35,741 nt of DNA from contig JAAAJB010000365.1 in NCBI GenBank assembly GCA_016098155.1, forward strand, positions 1-35,741. Direction: 5' to 3'. Shown in pieces: positions 27,626 to 35,741 of this stretch (positions are counted from its first letter, which is position 1; each line of letters starts with the position of its first letter). Source of the DNA: Actinomortierella ambigua (Eukaryota; Mortierellomycota; Mortierellomycetes; Mortierellales; Mortierellaceae). The position numbers were made by a program, and so were the translations under genes. The notes beneath the pieces were generated by a model, which saw only the letters and a program-made list of their open reading frames with translations, was not told the DNA's origin and did no database searches.

Positions 27626-30171
27626 CATTTGCCGCTGTGGATTCGGTCTCAAGTGCCTTTTGAGCCACCCAACCCCACGCTCATTGTTGAGTTAGGTTTG
27701 AATTAGCAACGAGTGTAGGGCTGAGTGGCAGCGTCTGCTTGGCCCTGGAGAGTGATGGAGATGCGCTTGATAGCCGCTGTCGCGTAACAGCTGCCATAGA
27801 CCAGTGATGCCTATGGCGGGAGGGGGTGAGGGTGGGGGGCGAGGGATAATAGCAAAGGGAAAGATCACGCGAGGAAAGGGTCTTTCCTCAATTTGGGAAT
27901 GGGGGCCTCGAAGTCGTCACATCTCTCCCCACCCAGCCTCCTTCTCTTTCTCCGCAACACACCCTTGACCAGGCAGCAGGCATCAGAGGCGAATCAGCGC
28001 AGAGGGATCCCATATGGATGCGAAACTCCCGACAGTGAGACTATCTCATCTTCTGGCAGGAGGTCCGCGGCATGCAACCGCTGGTCTGCCGTTCCATCTC
28101 AGACATTAATCGAGGATGACCTCCAATGGTCTGCGACATTCCATCACCACCTCCATGGACACCCTTCAACACTTCATCTTGTTCTAGTGCTCTCTCCTCC
28201 TGGCACCCAGACGCGCTCTCAACACCAGCATCAGGCATGTGTGTGCGTTGGTAACTAGAAAGAGCTTGGCCGTGAGTGGGTACTGCAAAAGAGGATTGTC
28301 CCGTCGCAGGCCAACTGGACCAGGGCTATCCGCTGTGGTACAAAGTGGTGGATCCACCACTATCCCCCACTACCACCACTACCTTCATCGCTACTTTCAC
28401 TCCACGGGATGCACCTTGAAACAAACTTGGCTGGCTTGGATATGCTCTGCGGCGGAGTCTACTCCAAGCGCACACGCCTGCAGCAGCAATTTGGTCAAGC
28501 TGGCCTTCGTATTCACCTTGGAGAGAGGGAGAGGGTCCTCCTGACATTTTGGCCGTTGTATCATTGCGCCTTGTTCTCAGCATTGTCGATTGACGCTTTT
28601 GAGCAACGTCTACTGAACCACTACCAGTCTATCGTCTAACCTATATTATACCTTGTACGGCTTTTTAATAGGCTCAAAATATTGAATATATTCTCATAAA
28701 GCGCTCAGTAGCCAACAACGTATCGGCCTCCTTGGACGCTAGGCTGGACACTGCAAAATTGTGGTAAGAGTCGCTACCAGGACATGCAACACTTCTTAGC
28801 TCATCAATATCTCCAGCAATGCCGAGGGCCTTTTACTCGGTATCAGCTTTCTGAAAGGGTTTCTGGCCGTAATAGTTTTGTAAAAGGATTGGCTCTATTG
28901 TCTGCCACCTGTAACCAAGTGGTTCGCCGTGAACGTAGCATCCATGAAGGCTGTAAACACCAGCAGTAGCAGTGGCAACAGCAAACAGCGGTAGGATCAG
29001 GAGGATTCAATCCAGAACCAGAAGACAGCCCAGGCCCGCTTCATCTTTCCGCTGTGATGTAGTCACAGGCCACGTCTTGGTGTCAATCGTTGTTGCACAA
29101 GATGTTGAGCATGTTGAACCCAAGTCTGAACAGCTATTCTTGTACGAGGTTCAATGCATAATGCACAGTGCCATGGTGGACAGTGCAACGGATAGTGTCT
29201 TGCCCATCTGTCAGAACCAGCTAGTCCCCTTTTCTCCTGCTCAGAGTCTTGATCCATATGACCAAGACGAGGAAGGAATTGTCAAGCTACAGGTCAATGC
29301 GAACAACCAGGCACATCTCGACTCACCTGGATGACAACTCGGTACTGTACAGGTTATGATATGTACACTTGGCTCTATAGCGGGTCCACCACAACATTCC
29401 TGATGGTTCGTTTGCTGTTCCCACCTCGGACATGTAGTTGCTATGCATGAATAGAATGTGAACAGCACGCTTTCGACTACTCATAGATGGATATTTAAAG
29501 TAAGTCAGGAGTCAGATGCGAAAGACTGAGGATGATAACTGACAAACAGAAAATGCTGGCTTGGTCCTAGCTACCTTGTTCTTTTTCTCCCACGAGTGAA
29601 GGGGCGGTTACTATACTAAAGTTGCGAGTGGACACAGTTGAGCAGAAGGGGTGTGTCCAAATACGCAGCATGTGTCTTGCATCCCGAGGTACGAAATAGT
29701 GATGCATCGTCTGGCGGAGTGACTCCACACCTTTGGAGAAAGCAAGGAGTCGTCTTAGCTACTCAGCATGGTCACAGTGACAACGCTCGTTGACCCTTTG
29801 CGAAGAAGCAATTGCTTCACTTGTCCAGGCAAATGTTTGGGTCCTACCTCGTTTTTTTTCCACGCGGGGCAAGAAAGAAACCCGGCTTGGTAAGGCTGGG
29901 ATTTGATCGGGTCGGTAGCTACATTCAGCATTCGCTCTTCCAGCACCTGACACACAAGTGGGCAGAGCGGCGTTCTTCAGGGAACTTTTTCTTCGCTGCT
30001 CACTCGTTAGTGCTTTTCCAGAGAACCAACAGAGAAGAGAGACAGGCAGAGGGGAGGGCAAGTGCGGCTGACAAGAGCGCTTTGTTTGTCTGTTCCCTCG
30101 TTTTCTTTTTGAATCTCCGCCAAGGAAGATGCTGCATCATTTTCCTCGTAGTTTGAGGGTGTACATGTTCC
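27626..30171. other. Gene-free stretch
   Basis: About 2.5 kb in which no gene could be supported. G/C-rich tracts lie at 27810-27845. Several coding-like frames lack ATG starts or recognisable domains, for example 28972-29334, which reads LYEVQCIMHSAMVDSATDSV. Such frames may be relics, as to the left. No RNA gene was recognised. Confidence 0.4.
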
Positions 30172-30180
30172 ATCTGATAA
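30172..30180 (+). promoter_or_regulatory. Candidate iron-responsive GATA element (ATCWGATAA)
   Basis: ATCTGATAA is an exact match to the extended site bound by fungal siderophore-regulating GATA repressors (the SreA/SRE/Urbs1/Sre1 group). It lies 368 bases before the start codon of a siderophore-type transporter, the expected kind of target. Binding is inferred. Confidence 0.5.
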
Positions 30181-30399
30181 CGACTTCTCCTAACAGTGCC
30201 CGCCTTAAATTTGAGTTTGTGTTGCGCCGCTACACTTTGCAAGCCAAAATGATATTCAACTGACAGGGGTGTTAGCCCAAACACACCGGGGTGTGGATGC
30301 TCCATCTCTTTTCTAAAGCCGCTAGCTGATCCCCTCCTTCTTTCTCCGCTGTGTACAGTGCTATGTACAATGTGCACATTCATATATTCCTTGAGGGAG

Positions 30400-30405
30400 T
30401 ATAAA
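30400..30405 (+). promoter_or_regulatory. TATA box of the MFS transporter gene
   Basis: TATAAA followed by GAGAC, 148 bases before the ATG at 30548. A C-run and C/T-rich leader follow it, ending in repeated CCCT units. Confidence 0.55.
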
Positions 30406-30547
30406 GAGACAAGCGCCCCCCCCCCCCACGATATTGCCGCCCTGCCCGCTCACACCCGCACCTGCACTCCCCTGCTTCTTTGCGTGGCCAAAATCTCACA
30501 CCACTGTCACGCCCTCCCTCCCTCCCTCATAAAGTCCTTGTTCCAAC

Positions 30548-32535
30548 ATGCACAGCCACAAAACCAAGGAAGACGAGGAGCAACACGCGGGCTTCGAGTC
30601 AAGCGCCTCCTCTCCTGAGGATCCACCACCCCAGGAAGAATACAGCCATATCCTCGAGCGCAAGAACATGACCAAAAACGAATTCAACTGGCTCTGGGCT
30701 GGGTATGTTAGCTCTTCGTTTGTCTCTCCGCTAATCGCAAAGGCTGGGAGAACGTGTCTCGTGGTAACCCCACTCCCATTTATTTTGTATGCTTACTAGA
30801 GTCCTTCTCCAGGCGTTCTGTATGTCGTTCGAGGTGCAGACGACATACGGTATTGCAGGTTACGTTAATGCCTATTTCGGCGCCACTTCGCTCCAGGCCG
30901 TTCTTCCCACAGTACAGGCTGTCCTCTCGACATCGTTGGTTCCATTGTACACCAAGGTCTCGGATGTTTTTGGCCGCGCGCCCTCTCTGACTTTTGCGTT
31001 CCTGTGCTACTTGACGGGTGTGACTATCGAGGGCAGTGCTGGTTCGTTCGAGCAGCTGGCCATTGGACAAATTGTCTACAGCTTGGGCTCCACTGGTATT
31101 CAAGCCTTGTCCCAGGTTGTCATTGCTGGTAAGACCATCGACGGACATGCTTCCTCCAATATTTGAAGACGTCTGTATGGTTTCAAGGGGGTCTGATCGG
31201 CGTAACTTATTATTTTTCTGTTTTCCATCTTGATCAAAAAAAAAAAAAAAAAAAAAAGACACAACAAGCTTACTTACACGTGGCATCATGTTTGCCATGT
31301 ACGACGTGGGCTCCATTGCCAATATTTGGATCTCTCAAGCCTTGATCGACCCTCTGACACTCGGTGGAGCCCCAGACAAATGGCGGATTGGCTACATTGC
31401 AGCCGGATGTATTACAGGATTTGGTGCGTTGGCACTCATGGTGCCACTGTGGTACGTCCAGGTGCAGCTACGGCGCCGCAATGTTGCCCAACCGCCGCGC
31501 AGGAGCCTCCACTGGCTCGCCCAAGAGTTTGATATTCCGGGTGCTGTCCTGCTGACGCTGTCGCTGGCGTTGGTGTGCCTACCCCTGACACTGGCGAAAC
31601 GGACGCAGGGCAACTGGAACAACCCTGCCATCATCTCTATGCTGTGCATTGGTGTTGCCTGCTTTGTCCTGCTCTACTTTTGGGAGACCCGCTGGGCCAA
31701 ACGACCCATCCTGTCGATCAAGATCTGGACTAACCGCACAGCCTTTGGAAGCTTGATGGTCATTTTTATGCTCAAGTTCATGGGCCATGTTGCCTGGCAG
31801 TACCTGACCCAGTATTTTGTGGTCTCGCGCGACTTGAGCTTTGGCCAAGCCAACTTGCTTGTGCGCGGCTACCAAGTGGGATGGCTCGTCTGTCAGCTGA
31901 TTGCGGCCCTGTTGTTGAAGCGATTCAAGAAGGCTCGTCCGATGGTCTGGTTCGGCGTGTTGGTGTACTGTCTGGGTATCGGCCTTATGATCCCCGCGCG
32001 CCATCGCACAGCCTCGACAGCCTTCATCGTCGTGGCGCAAGTGCTTGGAGGCGCAGGAGCTGGATTTGCCCATCTGGCGTGCTCGGTGCTAGTGACGGGC
32101 GTGGTGCACAAGCGGGACATTGCGTCTGTGGTGGGTGCGACTCAGATCCTGGTGTGGTTTGGTGCAGCGATCGGTGGTGCCATCTCGGGCGCCATCTGGA
32201 CACAATATCTACCGAACCGACTCCAAGCGCGTGTGACAGTGCCCTTTGATGAAAGGAGAGCCATGAACGATCCACTCAAGTACGTCAAGAACCTGCCTGC
32301 AGAAACCAAACTGCAGGTGGTCGAGGCCTACAGTGACGCCGTAAAGCTCCTATCGATTGTCGGTCTCGCGTTTGCGGTGCTGACTCTCCTCTGCGCAAGT
32401 CTGCTGCAGCATGTCGATCTCGAGCAGGACCAGGATACGCAGGACAGCATCGCCATGGGAGAAGAGCCTGCTGCTAAGAAGGCTGGCAAAACAGAGATAG
32501 ATGCGCAAGGAGAGGAGGTGGAGGCTAAGAATTAA
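30548..32535 (+). CDS. MFS siderophore-iron-type transporter, three exons
   Basis: Exons are 30548-30702, 30800-31128 and 31259-32535, with donors GTATGT and GTAAGA, agreeing phases and a 586-aa product. The length and roughly 14 hydrophobic spans fit the siderophore iron transporter (SIT/ARN) branch of the major facilitator superfamily, which imports ferric siderophores by proton symport at the plasma membrane. Family marks: an acidic cytosolic N-terminus, then WLWAGVLLQAFCMSFEVQTT, YTKVSDVFGRAPSL (the motif-A loop), IGQIVYSLGSTGIQALSQVV and IADTTSLLTRG read across the second splice. The C-terminus is charged and Lys/Glu-rich, as usual for a cytosolic tail. For exon 2 the acceptor TACTAG at 30798-30799 is chosen, because the CCAG 13 nt later breaks the frame. 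Intron 2 ends in 22 A directly before AG. The ATCWGATAA site upstream supports iron control. The siderophore carried is unknown. Confidence 0.9.
31236..31257 (+). repeat. 22-base A-run at an intron acceptor
   Basis: Fills the last 22 positions before the G of the acceptor AG of MFS intron 2. The pyrimidine tract lies further upstream (31211-31231). Confidence 0.95.
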
Positions 32536-34419
32536 GAGTTGCCTCGTGTGAATAGACCGTGGATTGCACTGCATGCGTACATTTGATTGTGAAGAATGGC
32601 AGTGCGAATCCAAGACAGGCAATGCTGGAGCGGACAAGGAGGCGGTGGCGAGTACGCTACTTGCTTGAGATGGTGGCTAAACGAGCACGCAGTTTGCCTG
32701 ATGCAATGTGGTCTGGCTGGCTCAGAAAACAATTGATGGAGATTTACCGTGTGGCAGAGGGCGCTGGATTGATTGTCTCTTTAGGCAGCTCCACAGGGGA
32801 ACACAAACACTACTGGTGGGAGACGCGTCGCTTGCAACTCCGTTGTCGCTCTCAGCTTTACAACAACCTTCCCTTCGCACCACCCTCATCCATTCCCCCA
32901 CGATCGCCACTCTCCCCACAGGCGCATTTTCCTCCACCGCGCTGGGTTATTCAATCTCTTCTTCGACGCCCTTTTACTACATTATATACCACTTTCACGT
33001 CTGAAAGCGCAACCAACTCTCTCTTTTTCTTTTCATGCCAGCACCATCCGCCTCTTTACTCGTCATTGTCACCATTCCCACTCTCGAGTCTTCATTGCTA
33101 AAATTCCATCTCTCTTTCTTTGGCAATTCCGCGGCCCTCTTTAATCCACTCATGCCAAGCACAGTCTCAGTCACAAAGGTTTCCCTCTGCACGCCTTCTG
33201 CCGCTCAATGGACCCTTTCTGTAGTCAACTTTCATGCATCCGAGCAAAGGTGAAGAAGGTAACTCTGGTGAATACGATTCTAATCCGGACTAGAGCATGG
33301 CGTTATGATTGGTGCCGCTTCTTCTATTCCAGCAGATACACCGCTAGGCCCTGCTCTTGAATTGGATTCACAGGGTCTTCATACTCTGTTTTCAACGTGG
33401 AGATGGTCTCGCCTCTTCTGCTCCAGCAGATACACCTCTGGGCATGACGAACGGGGAAGTTGTTTCAGTGTCGTTGATGTCATGGTCTGGATGTCATCGA
33501 GCTCGTATGTGCTGGGGATATATACCCTTTGCTAATTTTACTTTGTCCAAGTAGATGTTCTTGCCATTTGCGCTGGGCGTATAATAAAGTCTCGAGAGTA
33601 GAGCATGCATCATTCGTGAGATTGGAGTCGGCTGGAACGACAAGCAAATGGCCATGGAGACCTACACAGCACGGCTCGGATGAAATATGGGCGCACAGAC
33701 AGGAGAAGCTGCGAGAGCACACCATGCCGAAACAAGTTCGCTCTGAAAATGCAGCAGCTTAAAAGTCGCGACAAGGATCAGGTTCGGGGACCCCCCCCCC
33801 AAAAAAAAAACTCTTGTGAGTGAGTTGATGTAGGCTGGAAACTAGTTTCTAGTTGGGGGATAATACTCGGGGAGAGGAAGAAGAACCATAGAGGGCTCCA
33901 TCACTCGCCTTCGTCTAGTAGTAGACGCTGGCCCAGTGTCGCTCTCCTCCGAGTCCTCAACGTCCTCAGCCCCTCCTATGTCGGGGAGCCACCGACGGAT
34001 TACTACAGCGACAATAGTGTTGTGTGCCTGGTTCAGATGCACATGCATCTTTCTTGCGCACAACCCTGCTACAAGCACGCTACCCTCAGGTTACTTTCCG
34101 CCCATCTCATCCACTCCATCGCTACCTTCAAACGCATGGGTTTTGGGATACAACCAGTTATATAAAATGCCACCCTCTACAGACGGCTATACAAGAAATG
34201 AAGAGGTCAAATCTTTGCGGACCTGTACTACTAATTCATTGGGACGAGCTGAATTGCGATGCGGTGGCATTGGTAGGCAAGTTTATTATCTTCTTTTATC
34301 CGTGCTCGAGGGACGATTCCATGGGCTAAGCCGGTGTACAATAAAAAACTTTAAGAGCATGCCCAAATATGATTGTCCTGGCCGCATGCCTCTGAATGTG
34401 CTGACGAAGTGTGGGTGCT
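32536..34419. other. Convergent intergenic region
   Basis: About 1.9 kb between the stops of the transporter and chitinase genes. A 180-codon plus frame (32559-33101) lacks an ATG start and turns into C/T-rich low complexity. A T/C-rich stretch lies at 32870-33130 and a C10A10 run at 33791-33810. A TATA-like GTTATATAAAAT at 34157-34168 has no good gene after it. No gene is supported. Confidence 0.4.
33314..33444 (+). repeat. Imperfect short duplication
   Basis: TCTATTCCAGCAGATACACC (from about 33323) and TCTGCTCCAGCAGATACACC (from about 33417) share flanking sequence over about 35 bases, 94 bases apart. Both can be read as ASS-PADTPLG, but in different frames. Confidence 0.7.
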
Positions 34420-35741
34420 TTAGCAGGCATCCTTAGAGCAGGCAGTGGAGGGCTTCTTACCCTTGCACCGCTTAGCAGAGGGTTTCTTACCCTTGCGCCG
34501 CTTAGCAGAGGGCTTCTTACCCTTGCGCCGCTTAGCAGAGGGCTTCTTACCCTTGCGCCGCTTAGTGGAGGGCTTCTTACCCTTGGACCGCGGCTTGTTG
34601 GTTTCTTCAGCAGCATCGTCGTCGGTTGAGCCCCAGTAAGCATCGCAATTGACATCAGCGGAATGGATCTGGTTCAAGGCGGTGAGCAGCTCGTTGTTGT
34701 AGTCGTTAGTTATCTCCCAAAGCATGACACCGCGAATGCCCTCGCTCTTTGCAACTAGAACCTTGGTGCAAAGCGACTCAGGGTCTTCATAGGAGACCAT
34801 AGTATTCTTGGCTTGGTTGATCAAAAAAGGGGTCTTGCTCCAAAAGTCCTTGTAGCGTGCCCAGCCGCTTACAGGGGTGGTCGGGCTGTCCCTCAGGATT
34901 TCCTGGCGGAGTTCCTTGTAAAACCAAGTGCCACCGAAGCCCCCGCGCTTGCTGCATTCAGATGCGGGCTTGTATTTGTCATGAGGGCCGCCCTGGGGAA
35001 CCACTTTGGTCTTGTTGGCGACCATAAAACGGGACCAGTCGTGGTTCTTGTCGGCGACTGTGGTAAACGATCGACCGTAGAAGGGAACACCTACGACAAG
35101 CTTGTCTTTAGGCCAGCCAGCGCCGACCCACGCACCTACTGCCGTCATGAACGTGTAATATCCGGCATCGGGGTTGGTATAGAGGGGAGAGTGGGGGCCG
35201 GTGGTTTTAGACCAATGGCCCATGAGGTCGTAGGCCATGGGCATAATGTAGTCGAAGAATGGAACATACGCATCGACACTGGCCATGGGTTTGCCGTCCT
35301 CTCCGGCGAATGGCTCGACCCAAACAGCGGCGGTGATCAGCTTGTACGAATCAGGGAACTCTTCATCCAGGGCTTGGCGGAGCTCCCTGAGGAGCTTGAG
35401 ATAGTTAGCCGAGTCGTCTTTGTCAACCGTGTTGCAATCGGTGCCCTTGCGGCCAGGGTACTCCCAGTCAAGATCAATACCGTCCATGCCATAGCCTTCC
35501 TTGCGAACGAAGTGCAGAGCATTGTTGATGAACCTCTTACGAGCGGCAGCATCTTTGGCGACGTCTGAGAAGGTTTCACTACCGGTCCAACCACCAATCG
35601 AAATCAGAACCTTGACACCTGCTTCGTGACCCCTCGTGACCAGCTCCCGAGCGTGTGGGCCATTATAGTCGAGATCAAACTTAATGGTGGCGGGATCGGG
35701 AGACGACTTCTTGAGTTCGCCGAAAGCGTAGCTTTTTTTTT
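34420..35741 (-). CDS. GH18 chitinase with basic repeat tail (5' part outside window)
   Basis: Partial gene. The frame is open from the right edge and ends at TAA 34422-34420, giving 437 codons here. The coding part probably begins at 35731, just after an acceptor AG preceded by an A-run, and would then read (N)YAFGELKKSSPDPATIKFD. GH18 marks are present: YAF of strand 1, VKVLISIGGWTG of strand 3, the catalytic DGIDLDWEYP (DxxDxDxE complete, with the acid Glu), IMPMAYDLMGHW, and GVMLWEITND with the strand-8 Trp. The enzyme hydrolyses beta-1,4 GlcNAc bonds in chitin, for wall remodelling or nutrition. Instead of a chitin-binding domain, the C-terminus holds five KGKKPS units in ten-residue repeats (KGKKPSAKRR), ending in a Cys-containing SKDAC. 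A secretion signal would lie outside the window. Confidence 0.9.
   Translation of the reverse strand, partial: KKSYAFGELKKSSPDPATIKFDLDYNGPHARELVTRGHEAGVKVLISIGGWTGSETFSDVAKDAAARKRFINNALHFVRKEGYGMDGIDLDWEYPGRKGTDCNTVDKDDSANYLKLLRELRQALDEEFPDSYKLITAAVWVEPFAGEDGKPMASVDAYVPFFDYIMPMAYDLMGHWSKTTGPHSPLYTNPDAGYYTFMTAVGAWVGAGWPKDKLVVGVPFYGRSFTTVADKNHDWSRFMVANKTKVVPQGGPHDKYKPASECSKRGGFGGTWFYKELRQEILRDSPTTPVSGWARYKDFWSKTPFLINQAKNTMVSYEDPESLCTKVLVAKSEGIRGVMLWEITNDYNNELLTALNQIHSADVNCDAYWGSTDDDAAEETNKPRSKGKKPSTKRRKGKKPSAKRRKGKKPSAKRRKGKKPSAKRCKGKKPSTACSKDAC
34448..34597 (-). repeat. 30-nt tandem repeat, five copies, coding
   Basis: GAGGGCTTCTTACCCTTG (plus strand) recurs exactly every 30 bases at 34448, 34478, 34508, 34538 and 34568. 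It encodes the KGKKPS basic tail of the chitinase. The two middle units are identical; the outer ones have diverged. Confidence 0.95.

Noticed and set aside
28972..29334. 120-codon plus frame with coding-like composition
   Set aside because: Lacks an ATG start and any recognisable family. It may be a relic but cannot be supported.
30813..30830. Acceptor CCAG at 30812 for MFS exon 2
   Set aside because: It gives the wrong phase and loses the conserved GVLLQAF reading. The TACTAG acceptor at 30799 keeps both.
32559..33101. 180-codon plus frame after the transporter gene
   Set aside because: No ATG at the start, overlaps the likely 3' untranslated region, and its second half is C/T-rich low complexity.
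34411..34639. Plus-strand frames with repeated LTLAPLSRG-like units
   Set aside because: Antisense readings of the chitinase tail repeat.
34813..35568. 251-codon plus frame
   Set aside because: Antisense shadow of the GH18 domain.
1..35741. CRISPR arrays, rRNA, tRNA genes
   Set aside because: No spaced direct repeats of CRISPR type, no rRNA-like sequence and no tRNA TPsiC-arm/acceptor pairing was recognised by eye. A tRNAscan run would be needed to exclude tRNAs fully.

Overview
This window is nuclear DNA of a filamentous fungus. Its genes carry short spliceosomal introns (mostly about 100-340 nt, a few near 0.8-1 kb) with GT..AG borders, pyrimidine-rich leaders and many GA/CT/TG/A-run microsatellites. 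The gene set points to an early-diverging lineage, most probably Mortierellomycotina/Mucoromycota: a one-pass kelch membrane protein with a long Pro/Ser/Gly tail, a GH63-type glucosidase of bacterial style, Sel1-repeat sequence, a siderophore-type MFS carrier and a GH18 chitinase. The lineage is inferred from these families, not proven.

Region 1 (1-17.7 kb) is gene-bearing. A 717-aa disordered protein with two membrane spans near its C-terminus (959-4073, +) converges on a five-exon membrane-anchored alpha/beta hydrolase (4751-6918, -). After 2.7 kb of simple-sequence-rich DNA comes the kelch membrane protein (9617-12412, +, three exons), which converges on a nine-exon GH63-like glucosidase (13764-17724, -). 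All four models were rebuilt by hand: the splice phases agree, and each total length divides by three.

Region 2 (about 17.7-30.2 kb) is a gene-poor graveyard. It holds a frameshifted fragment of a bacterial-type purN, four diverged copies or part-copies of an unnamed repeated gene family in both orientations (about 18.6-19.2, 19.2-19.5, 23.2-23.45 and 27.3-27.6 kb), a large inverted repeat, a shared promoter-like block, a second unnamed family broken by in-frame stops (21.6-23.1 kb), a short ORF with the RDxNAxxNI signature of TnpB/Fanzor nucleases, and a Sel1-repeat ORF. Within it sits one apparently intact small gene for a secreted cysteine-rich peptide (25774-26028, +) with a clear TATA box.

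Region 3 (30.2-35.7 kb) is gene-bearing again. It holds a siderophore-iron-type MFS transporter (30548-32535, +), whose upstream DNA has a perfect match to the ATCWGATAA element of fungal iron-responsive GATA repressors, and a GH18 chitinase (34420 to the window edge, -) ending in a five-fold lysine/arginine-rich repeat tail.

The genes do not form one pathway. They fit fungal surface and nutrition functions (wall remodelling, iron uptake, glycan hydrolysis, surface sensing) on either side of a compartment where duplicated, foreign and mobile sequences have gathered and decayed.
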